Assembly (NCBI GenBank): GCA_030600865.1
Contig: JAUVUS010000094.1
Span: forward strand, 1 to 7,991
DNA from: Bacteroidales bacterium
Lineage (GTDB): Bacteria; Bacteroidota; Bacteroidia; Bacteroidales; UBA12077
DNA: 7,991 nucleotides
Reading direction: 5' to 3'
The notes beneath the pieces were generated by a model, which was not told the origin of the DNA, searched no databases, and worked only from the letters and a program-made list of their open reading frames with translations. The translations under genes and the position numbers were made by a program. Positions within the stretch are counted from its first letter, which is position 1. The number at the start of each line of letters is the position of its first letter. Below are positions 1-5,557 of the stretch, one piece after another.

Positions 1-340
1 CAAATGTTTCTGCATGAAAATCTTCCGGAAATAATGGACGTAAAGCTCTATCGACTAAACGTGACACTAATATTTCATAATCGTTTGGTCGTCCTTCGCG
101 TTTTAAAAATCCACCAGGATAACGGCCAAATGATGCGTATTTTTCTTTATACTCTACTGACAAGGGCATGAAATCAACGTCTTCTCTTGCTTCCTTAGCT
201 GACACTACTGTAGCTAGAAGCATTGTACGCCCCATTTTTACAACAACTGATCCATCGGCTTGTTTTGCCAATTTTCCTGTTTCTATGGTAATTTCTCTTC
301 CTTCACCAAGATCAATTGTTTTTTGAATTAATTTATACAT
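1..340 (-). CDS. pnp: Polynucleotide phosphorylase, N-terminal part (cut by window edge)
   Basis: PNPase is a trimeric 3'-to-5' exoribonuclease that uses phosphate to degrade RNA into nucleoside diphosphates; it is a central enzyme of mRNA turnover in the cytoplasm. Only the first 113 codons are inside the window, against roughly 700 residues for the family, so most of the first RNase PH domain, the second RNase PH domain and the KH and S1 domains lie beyond the left edge. The visible part is typical of the first RNase PH domain: [10 protein letters not shown] at residues 76-85 and [12 protein letters not shown] at 94-105. The ATG at 338-340 gives the normal family N-terminus ([16 protein letters not shown]). 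No Shine-Dalgarno sequence precedes it. It lies 72 bases downstream of rpsO, the classic rpsO-pnp arrangement, with a terminator hairpin between the two. I see no good promoter in that gap, so pnp may depend on readthrough from rpsO. Confidence 0.97.
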   Translation of the reverse strand, partial: MYKLIQKTIDLGEGREITIETGKLAKQADGSVVVKMGRTMLLATVVSAKEAREDVDFMPLSVEYKEKYASFGRYPGGFLKREGRPNDYEILVSRLVDRALRPLFPEDFHAETF

Positions 341-379
341 ATTAATTTCTTTAGTTTTATAATCTTCTAATATTAAATC

Positions 380-403
380 AAAAAAGGCAATTTGAAATTG
401 CCC
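380..403 (-). terminator. Intrinsic terminator between rpsO and pnp
   Basis: Read on the minus strand, GGGCAATTT and AAATTGCC form a stem of 7-8 bp centred on position 394 (arms 386-393 and 395-402). Six T residues follow directly (complement of 380-385). The stem begins about 10 bases after the rpsO stop codon. Flanking A and T runs (381-384 and 404-407) could extend the pairing past one mismatch. It probably ends or attenuates rpsO transcription, setting how much message continues into pnp. The stem is modest, so partial readthrough is plausible. Confidence 0.75.
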
Positions 404-412
404 TTTTCTTTA

Positions 413-685
413 TTATTTACGAATGTTTAGTTCTTTTATTAATACTCGATATTTTTCAATATCTCTGTCTTTCAGGTAATCAAGTAATCTTCTTCTTTTA
501 CCAACTAATCTTAAAAGAGCTCTTTGTGTTCCGTAATCTTTTCTGTTTGTTTTAAGATGCCCTGTTAAGTGGCTAATACGATGTGTAAAAAGGGCAATTT
601 GTCCCTCTGTTGAACCAGTATTAGTTTCTGACTTCCCAAATTCCTTAAAAATTTCCTGCTTTTTCTCTGCTGTTAAATAGCTCAT
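413..685 (-). CDS. rpsO: 30S ribosomal protein S15
   Basis: S15 is a primary binding protein of 16S rRNA that organises the platform of the 30S subunit and takes part in a bridge to the 50S subunit. The 90-residue length matches the family exactly. The signature segments are present: NTGSTEGQIALFTHRI at residues 22-37, including the conserved T-G-S, H43 and D50 in the rRNA-contact region, and LLRLVGKRRRLLDYL at 57-71. The ATG at 683-685 is the first start in frame and gives the normal N-terminus; the stop is TAA. A Bacteroidetes promoter lies 48 bases upstream, leaving a leader of roughly 40 bases, and a terminator follows the stop. S15 represses its own translation in several bacteria by binding its leader, but this short AT-rich leader shows no obvious S15-binding structure. 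The gene precedes pnp, as in many bacteria. Confidence 0.98.
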   Translation of the reverse strand: MSYLTAEKKQEIFKEFGKSETNTGSTEGQIALFTHRISHLTGHLKTNRKDYGTQRALLRLVGKRRRLLDYLKDRDIEKYRVLIKELNIRK

Positions 686-732
686 ACTTATACGATTTAT
701 TTAATTAATCCAATATATACACTTTAAGACGT

Positions 733-763
733 GCAAAAGTATTTATTTTTTTTTATATAACAA
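733..763 (-). promoter_or_regulatory. Bacteroidetes-type promoter for rpsO
   Basis: On the minus strand there is a TTG (complement of 761-763), a 19-base spacer rich in A and T, and then TACTTTTGC (complement of 733-741). This matches the phylum's primary sigma consensus, TTTG about 19-21 bases before TAnnTTTG, at all key positions of the -7 box and three of four in the -33 box. Transcription would start near 726, about 40 bases before the rpsO ATG. This is the best promoter match in the window. Confidence 0.8.
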
Positions 764-863
764 CACATTTAAGAAAAAAAATATTTGTTTGAATTTAGCA
801 AGTTCCTACAAATTAGGACAAAACCATTAAAAAGGATTATAAACTAAAGTTGTTAGGAAACAC

Positions 864-1895
864 CTATTTACTTTCGAAAAGCACCTTCTTCAATTTCCCA
901 ATTTGTTCAGGATTGCCTAAAACAAATATTTGATTGTCATCAGTAATTTTTACATCTGGCGATGGATTAACTATATAATTATTATCAGCAGTTTTCAAGC
1001 CTATAATATTAGCTCCTGTTGTACTTCTAATTGACCATTCTCCTATTGTTTTTTTGGTAAACTGAGCAGATATGTTTTTGCACGAAATTTCTTCAATATG
1101 AACCCCATCTGATTCACGTAACATAATATATTCAATAAAATCTATCACATCCGGTTGAGCAACTAATTTTGCCATTCGTTGTCCCCCAATCTTATCAGGC
1201 ATAATTACATTTGTTGCACCGGCACTTCTTAATTTCCTGTCGGAATTAAAATTTGATGCCCTGCTAATAATTGTCATTTCAGGATTCATTGTCTTTGCTG
1301 TTAAAACCACGAATAAATTATCAGCATCATTGGGCAATGCGGTTATTAAGGCTTTGGCCTTATCTATCTTCGCATCTAATAAAGTTTCATCCTGGGTTGC
1401 ATCACCCTGAATATAAAGCAAATCAGCATCTTCTCTTATTGCTTTTATAATTAAATCGTTATTATCTATAATAACAACCTTAAAATCATGTCTTTTTAAT
1501 TCCATGATTGCTTGTTTTCCGTTGCGGCCATAACCAACAACAATTACATGATTGTTCAATTTTTCGATCCTGGTTTTCACTTTGTTATCTTTTAAATAAT
1601 TTCTTAAAACACCATCAACAATATATCTTGTAAGGGTTGTAACTGCATAGGCAAAAATTCCGAAGCTAATAACAATTAAAAATGCAGTAAAAAATTGCCC
1701 AAATTCTGAAAGTGGGTGTACTTCTTGAAAACCCACCGTAGAGATTGTAATAATTGTCATGAAAAAAGCCTCTGTAAAAGTAAATCCTTCAATTAAAATA
1801 TAACCTGAAGTTCCTGCAATAACTATTAACATTAATAAACCGATTGCCACATATACCGGTCTGAAATTTTCTTTACTTAAACCACTTGTTTTCAT
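864..1895 (-). CDS. Two-TM potassium channel with cytoplasmic RCK (TrkA-N/TrkA-C) domains
   Basis: This is an inner-membrane K+ channel subunit, expected to form a tetramer gated by ligand binding to cytoplasmic RCK domains. The 343 residues fit the MthK/Kch-like family. TM1 is about residues 12-34, the pore helix and selectivity filter TVGFQEV are at 41-59, and TM2 is about 67-90. A charged linker leads to a Rossmann-type TrkA-N domain from about 115, with the nucleotide-binding loop VVGYGRNG (GxGxxG, residues 121-126) and an acidic residue after the second strand (D144). A TrkA-C domain spans about 255-337. The filter reads T-V-G-F-Q rather than T-V-G-Y-G, so K+ selectivity is likely but less certain than with the canonical sequence. 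The ATG overlaps the stop of the upstream DUF2851 gene in ATGA, implying co-transcription and coupled translation. No strong terminator follows the TAG stop. Confidence 0.92.
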   Translation of the reverse strand: MKTSGLSKENFRPVYVAIGLLMLIVIAGTSGYILIEGFTFTEAFFMTIITISTVGFQEVHPLSEFGQFFTAFLIVISFGIFAYAVTTLTRYIVDGVLRNYLKDNKVKTRIEKLNNHVIVVGYGRNGKQAIMELKRHDFKVVIIDNNDLIIKAIREDADLLYIQGDATQDETLLDAKIDKAKALITALPNDADNLFVVLTAKTMNPEMTIISRASNFNSDRKLRSAGATNVIMPDKIGGQRMAKLVAQPDVIDFIEYIMLRESDGVHIEEISCKNISAQFTKKTIGEWSIRSTTGANIIGLKTADNNYIVNPSPDVKITDDNQIFVLGNPEQIGKLKKVLFESK

Positions 1896-3163
1896 TTATT
1901 ATTTCGAATTATATAATTCCCGATTTGGCAATTTAAGCATTTTTTTGGATTACAATAATTATTCTTTAGTTGAATTAATGCCTGAGTGTCAAATGCATTT
2001 GAAACATTTATGTCTAAATCACTCCATTTTGTTATGATAGAGTTTTTTTCGGGTTTTAAACTTTCTAATAAACTAATAGATCTATCTTGCAAGTCTTGTA
2101 TTCCTTTGGCCTTTCCATAAATAAATAAAAAAGGAACAATTGTATTTATAAGTATAATATCTACAGCTGATTTCCCAATAGTCTTTGACTTTTTAATTGA
2201 TCCCTTATTAAATACATAATGATTTTCCCAATAATCAGAAGGTTTTACAATAAATAGCTTATAAAAATCATTTATTGTTTTTGTTTCCAATATTTTTGAA
2301 AACAAGGCAGTTGATTTGTATATCAACATAGCAAATTGTGCAATTCGAACCGATGGGAAATTACCGGGTCGTGATCTTAGAAATTTCCATAAATGCTTCT
2401 CGATTGGTTTTAAATTAAATTTCTTTTGCAGATAATGATATTCTTTTTTGAGCCTCTCGTAATAATCATCTCCAGACTCATCATTTAAAAATCCTGCCTG
2501 TCCAAATAACAATGCTTCGATTTGGGAAAGATCATCTTTATGTTTCGCCAAATAGGCTAATGGTAATGATTTTGCTAACAACTCAAATGGATCGGAATTT
2601 AATTTAAACCCAAAATTTCGTGCCAGTTGAAAATAAAATGCTGTTTCCCAACTGTTATTTGTTTGTTTTAATAATTTGTTTATTCTCTCAGATTTTTCCT
2701 CTAATCGCTCAATTGTTAATTTTTCTAACCAATTTTGTACTGTAAATGAATCAACCTTTCGTATATTATTTTGGCAAGAAATCCAGTATTCACTTTTTAT
2801 AAGAGATTCATAATTATTTAAAAGTTCCTTATCGAATTTTATTTCCAAAGTTGGAATAGGCTTACCATTTGTTCTAACTATATCTTTATCATGATTATAA
2901 ACTACCTGCAAAATTACATTATCATATGCTTTATCTTTATGATGATTGTGTACATACCAGTCAGATGAATTTATATGAACTTCCACATTTCCGGCCCAAA
3001 TTGTTTCATTTATTTTAATCTTAGCATTAAAAAAATCAGGACCTGAATCAAAATTATGAGTTCCCTGATTCAGTATCTCAATTTTCTCCTGATTTTGATC
3101 TAGTAAATTACCGTTCTTGTAAAGCTTATATTTCCAGATATAATGTAAAAATTCTTCTTTCAT
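1892..3163 (-). CDS. DUF2851 family protein, function unknown
   Basis: I recognise this 423-residue protein as a DUF2851 member; the family has no established function that I know of. No signal peptide or clear TM segment is visible (a hydrophobic stretch near 335-350 looks buried rather than membrane-spanning), so it is probably cytoplasmic. The conserved N-terminal part carries DSGPDF (39-44), GNVEVH (58-63), and a His/Asp-rich segment from DW at 68-69 through NHH and D81 to the strand ending near 88. A middle helical region follows. The C-terminus ends in a cysteine motif, C404-x4-C409-x2-C412, and a further cysteine sits at C130 in YWISCQN. The acidic and His motifs followed by a strand recall nuclease-like active sites, but this is only my inference. 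The ATG at 3161-3163 lies after an AT-rich leader without Shine-Dalgarno. The gene overlaps the K+ channel gene by four bases. Confidence 0.85.
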   Translation of the reverse strand: MKEEFLHYIWKYKLYKNGNLLDQNQEKIEILNQGTHNFDSGPDFFNAKIKINETIWAGNVEVHINSSDWYVHNHHKDKAYDNVILQVVYNHDKDIVRTNGKPIPTLEIKFDKELLNNYESLIKSEYWISCQNNIRKVDSFTVQNWLEKLTIERLEEKSERINKLLKQTNNSWETAFYFQLARNFGFKLNSDPFELLAKSLPLAYLAKHKDDLSQIEALLFGQAGFLNDESGDDYYERLKKEYHYLQKKFNLKPIEKHLWKFLRSRPGNFPSVRIAQFAMLIYKSTALFSKILETKTINDFYKLFIVKPSDYWENHYVFNKGSIKKSKTIGKSAVDIILINTIVPFLFIYGKAKGIQDLQDRSISLLESLKPEKNSIITKWSDLDINVSNAFDTQALIQLKNNYCNPKKCLNCQIGNYIIRNNK

Positions 3164-3176
3164 TATTTGTGATTAT

Positions 3177-3191
3177 AAATACTTAGTATTT
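3177..3191. repeat. Perfect 7+1+7 inverted repeat in the DUF2851 leader
   Basis: AAATACT (3177-3183), a single central T, and AGTATTT (3185-3191) form a perfect inverted repeat that starts 13 bases upstream of the DUF2851 ATG. Its position fits an operator or a leader element. However, it is wholly AT-rich apart from one G-C pair, and such palindromes arise by chance in DNA of this composition. Confidence 0.4.
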
Positions 3192-3250
3192 TTAAGTTCG
3201 TTTTCTTCTAGTTTAATTTGGCATCTAAAACTTAGTGCATTCTTGGTGTT

Positions 3251-3270
3251 CTTGCCTGCTGGCAAGCAGG
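3251..3270. repeat. Overlapping alternative hairpins inside the composite repeat
   Basis: Two six-base stems share the same bases: CTTGCC/GGCAAG (3251-3256 with 3261-3266, loop TGCT) and CCTGCT/AGCAGG (3255-3260 with 3265-3270, loop GGCA). They are mutually exclusive. On the minus strand no T run follows either one, so neither looks like an intrinsic terminator. Confidence 0.6.
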
Positions 3271-3325
3271 TTTGTGTCTTTGTGGCAATAAAAATTCCGC
3301 CACCAAGTCTCTAAACCACGAAGTA

Positions 3326-3339
3326 CCGATAGCTATCGG
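3326..3339. repeat. Perfect 14-base palindrome CCGATAGCTATCGG
   Basis: A perfect palindrome in the right half of the composite repeat, next to the CCACGAAG unit. It has no unpaired loop, so as DNA it would suit a dimeric protein or a cruciform better than an RNA hairpin. It has no T tract and does not look like a terminator. Confidence 0.6.
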
Positions 3340-3454
3340 CACACAAACGCACTTTCTAATACTCATTTAAACTAATAACTTTTTTAAAAAAATCATTGTA
3401 TTTATAAAGTTAATAAATAATCGAGAGTAAACAAGAAAGAATATTTGAAGTAAT

Positions 3455-4288
3455 TTAGATTAATCCTTTTGCTTTAAGCAATTCAGCCATTTCGGATTGT
3501 AGTTCGTTAGCCTTTTTACCAGCTATTCTGTCAAAATCGGAAGAACTATCTGCATAAATTATTGATCGAGCAGAATTTACTATCAAGCCACAAGAGTCAT
3601 TCATTCCGTTTTCAGCTACTTCTTTTAAACTTCCACCTTGAGTACCAACTCCGGGAATTAAAAGAAAATGTTCCGGAATAATTTCACGAATTTTTTTAAG
3701 ATAATCTGCCTGAGTGGCACCAACCACATACATCAAATTATCTTTATTTCCCCATTCTGATGATTTCTGTAATACTGTTTCAAATAAATTTTTATTGGAA
3801 TTTTCAATATTAAGTAACTGGAAATCTTTTGCACTTTCATTTGATGTTAATGCCAGCAATATTACCCACTTATGGTTAAATTCAAGAAATGGAGAAACAG
3901 AATCTTTTCCCATGTAAGGAGCAACAGTTACAGCATCGCAGTTAAATTGCTCAAAAAATGCACGAGCATACATTTTTGATGTATTACCAATATCACCACG
4001 TTTAGCATCAGCAATTACAAAAATATCTTCATAAATAAGATTAATGTAATTAATTGTTTTCTCTAAACTTTTCCATCCTGAAACACCATGTGCTTCATAA
4101 AATGCAATATTTGGTTTATAAGCAATTGTATATTGTGCAGTTGCATCAATTATTCGTTTGTTAAATTCAAAGATTGGATCTTCTTCATTTAATAAAAAAC
4201 CCGGTATTTTAGTAATATCGGTATCTAAACCTACACAAAGGAAACTTTTCTTTTTTTGAATTTGTTCAAATAATTGATTGTAATCCAT
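3455..4288 (-). CDS. pyrF: Orotidine 5'-phosphate decarboxylase
   Basis: This enzyme decarboxylates orotidine 5'-phosphate to UMP, the last step of de novo pyrimidine synthesis, as a dimer of TIM barrels in the cytoplasm. At 277 residues it belongs to the longer, type-2 PyrF branch rather than the roughly 235-residue E. coli type. The catalytic motif DAKRGD is at residues 94-99 (D94, K96 and D99 form the charged network, with K96 as proton donor). GLDTD at 20-24 supplies a barrel-strand aspartate. PGVGTQGG (212-219) and [10 protein letters not shown] (237-246, with R241) match the phosphate-binding loops. The ATG at 4286-4288 starts 11 bases after the prfA stop and lacks its own Shine-Dalgarno or promoter, so it is probably the last gene of a prfA-pyrF message. 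No clear intrinsic terminator follows; only AT-rich sequence lies before the composite repeat. Confidence 0.96.
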   Translation of the reverse strand: MDYNQLFEQIQKKKSFLCVGLDTDITKIPGFLLNEEDPIFEFNKRIIDATAQYTIAYKPNIAFYEAHGVSGWKSLEKTINYINLIYEDIFVIADAKRGDIGNTSKMYARAFFEQFNCDAVTVAPYMGKDSVSPFLEFNHKWVILLALTSNESAKDFQLLNIENSNKNLFETVLQKSSEWGNKDNLMYVVGATQADYLKKIREIIPEHFLLIPGVGTQGGSLKEVAENGMNDSCGLIVNSARSIIYADSSSDFDRIAGKKANELQSEMAELLKAKGLI

Positions 4289-4299
4289 GATTTTATAAA

Positions 4300-5376
4300 T
4301 TATTCTACACCTGCTTCTTTTAATCTTTCTGCATTTTCTGCCATTTGCAACTGTTCAATTACGTCTTGAATATCTCCACCAATAATTGCAGGCAAATTAT
4401 AAAGAGTAAGGTTTATCCTGTGATCGGTAACACGGCCCTGCGGATAATTATAAGTTCTGATTTTAGCAGAACGATCACCTGTGGAAACCATAGTTTTACG
4501 TTTCGACGAAATCTCATCAATATATTTTTGATATTCCAGATTATAAAGACGGGTTCTTAGCTCGGCCATTGCTTTATCAAGATTTTTCAATTGTGATTTT
4601 TGATCCTGGCATGTAACCACAATCCCTGATGGTATATGTACTAAGCGAACTGCGGAGTATGTTGTATTTACCGACTGCCCTCCGGGTCCTGATGAGCAAT
4701 AAGTATCTTTACGTATATCTTCTTGTCGAAGATCAATATCAAATTCTTCTGCCTCAGGCAAAACAGCAACTGTTGCTGCAGAAGTATGAACACGTCCTTG
4801 AGTTTCTGTTTGAGGCACTCGTTGAACACGATGAACTCCTGATTCGTATTTCAGTATACCATAAACTCCTTTTCCGCTTACCTTCATTACTATTTCTTTG
4901 TATCCTCCAACAGTACCTTCACTTAGATTTGTAACTTCAATCTTCCATTTTTTGTTTTCGCAAAAATGAGTGTACATTCTAAATAAATCACCTGCAAAAA
5001 TACTAGCTTCATCTCCACCTGTTCCGGCACGAATCTCCAATATAGCATTTTTATCATCCTCAGGATCTTTGGGTAACAACAATATTTTTATTTCTTCTTC
5101 TAAAGGACCAATTTTCTCTTCTAATTCATCAAGTTCCATTTTAGCCATTTCCCTCATCTCTTCGTCCTTTTCTGTAGCTAAAATATCTTTTGCAGATTGA
5201 ATGTTACTCAATATATTTTTATAGTTATTATAAGTTTCAACAAGAGGTTCAAGATCTTTGTATTCTTTATTTAACTTCACATACTTCTTCATATCATTAA
5301 TAATCGTAGGATCTGTTATTAACTGACCAACCTCTTCGAATCTTAACTTAACTCCCTCAAGTTTATCTAATATCAT
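4300..5376 (-). CDS. prfA: Peptide chain release factor 1
   Basis: RF1 recognises UAA and UAG stop codons in the ribosomal A site and triggers release of the finished protein. The 358 residues match the family. An N-terminal helical domain (about 1-105) is followed by the decoding domain with the P-x-T tripeptide P188-Q189-T190 in [17 protein letters not shown]. This marks RF1 rather than RF2, which has SPF. The catalytic GGQ is at residues 232-234 in [13 protein letters not shown]234 is normally methylated by PrmC. The RAGTGGDEA segment (116-124) is also typical. There is no frameshift site or internal stop, in contrast to many RF2 genes. The ATG at 5374-5376 is confirmed by a perfect Shine-Dalgarno sequence seven bases upstream. 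A -7 promoter box lies 26 bases upstream of the ATG. pyrF follows after 11 bases. Confidence 0.98.
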   Translation of the reverse strand: MILDKLEGVKLRFEEVGQLITDPTIINDMKKYVKLNKEYKDLEPLVETYNNYKNILSNIQSAKDILATEKDEEMREMAKMELDELEEKIGPLEEEIKILLLPKDPEDDKNAILEIRAGTGGDEASIFAGDLFRMYTHFCENKKWKIEVTNLSEGTVGGYKEIVMKVSGKGVYGILKYESGVHRVQRVPQTETQGRVHTSAATVAVLPEAEEFDIDLRQEDIRKDTYCSSGPGGQSVNTTYSAVRLVHIPSGIVVTCQDQKSQLKNLDKAMAELRTRLYNLEYQKYIDEISSKRKTMVSTGDRSAKIRTYNYPQGRVTDHRINLTLYNLPAIIGGDIQDVIEQLQMAENAERLKEAGVE

Positions 5377-5383
5377 TTTATTT

Positions 5384-5389
5384 CCTCCT
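5384..5389 (-). promoter_or_regulatory. Perfect Shine-Dalgarno sequence (AGGAGG) for prfA
   Basis: The complement of 5384-5389 reads AGGAGG, separated from the prfA ATG by seven bases. This is an ideal ribosome binding site and fixes the start codon. It stands out because Bacteroidetes genes usually lack such motifs, and none of the other starts in this window (pnp, rpsO, channel, DUF2851, pyrF, purM) has one. Confidence 0.85.
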
Positions 5390-5402
5390 AATTAAAATTG
5401 CT

Positions 5403-5433
5403 GCAAAATTAAGGCATTTTTTAAAACTACCTA
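5403..5433 (-). promoter_or_regulatory. Probable promoter for prfA-pyrF
   Basis: The minus strand reads TAATTTTGC (complement of 5403-5411), a full TAnnTTTG -7 box. A 19-base spacer upstream ends at TAG (complement of 5431-5433), one mismatch from the TTG core of the -33 box. Transcription would start about 20 bases before the ATG, leaving room for little beyond the Shine-Dalgarno sequence. The weak -33 element overlaps the small palindrome at 5425-5442. Confidence 0.65.
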
Positions 5434-5442
5434 CATGTAGTT
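5425..5442. repeat. Inverted repeat overlapping the prfA -33 region
   Basis: AACTAC (5425-5430) and GTAGTT (5437-5442) are perfect inverted repeats six bases apart, and an overlapping 10-base palindrome, CTACATGTAG, covers 5431-5440. The element sits on the expected -33 position of the prfA promoter, where a repressor or activator could act. No regulator is identified, and chance is possible. Confidence 0.4.
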
Positions 5443-5485
5443 AACACATTTTGAAATACATTAACTTTTGCCTGTTATAACACCT

Positions 5486-5552
5486 CAAATTTGAAATTGG
5501 AAACTTGAAATTTGCCTATTAACCATATTTTTCCAAATTTCGAATTTCAAAT
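5486..5552. repeat. Low-complexity AT-rich tract of AAATTT/GAAATT units
   Basis: The region just past the purM stop is made of near-repeats of one short word in both orientations: CAAATTTG (5486-5493), GAAATTTG (5507-5514), CAAATTTC (5534-5541) and GAATTTCAAAT (5542-5552). Because the units are self-complementary, several weak hairpins are possible in the purM 3' untranslated RNA. None has the GC stem plus T tract of a terminator. No gene is visible in 5377-5557. Confidence 0.45.
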
Positions 5553-5557
5553 ATCAA

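Larger units (their letters stand above)
3231..3356. repeat. Composite intergenic repeat with nested palindromes
   Basis: This non-coding block fills the middle of the gap between pyrF and DUF2851 and is clearly richer in G and C than its surroundings. The left half is built from variants of CTTNGTG (3231, 3242 and 3278) and the right half holds complementary CACCAAG and CCACGAAG pieces. The two halves can fold on each other through CTTTGTGGC (3278-3286) and GCCACCAAG (3299-3307), which match at 8 of 9 positions around a 12-base loop. A different palindrome is inserted in each half (3251-3270 and 3326-3339). From general knowledge, repeats of this wording are common between genes in environmental Bacteroidetes. 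I cannot count copies here. It could be a non-autonomous mobile or REP-like element. It contains no plausible gene. Confidence 0.65.

Noticed and set aside
804..818. TCCTA/TAGGA hairpin downstream of the channel gene with an A run (774-781) further on, as a terminator for the DUF2851-channel unit.
   Set aside because: The stem has only five pairs and the T tract on the minus strand lies over 20 bases away. This is too weak for an intrinsic terminator.
3212..3239. A TAAGTTTTAG box upstream of DUF2851 as its promoter.
   Set aside because: It lacks the essential G of TAnnTTTG and has no TTG about 19 bases upstream.
3231..3356. CRISPR array or tRNA in the pyrF-DUF2851 gap, suggested by repeated short words and hairpins.
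   Set aside because: The repeated units are short, variable and irregularly spaced, in both orientations, and no cloverleaf with anticodon and T arms can be drawn.
3380..3399. AACTTTTTTAAAAAAATC region after pyrF as a terminator.
   Set aside because: It is a pure AT dyad without a GC stem, so it does not meet the pattern of an intrinsic terminator.
3714..5200. Plus-strand reading frames of 67-101 codons opposite pyrF and prfA.
   Set aside because: They lie wholly inside confidently identified minus-strand genes, show no recognisable domain, and have low-complexity translations typical of antisense shadows.
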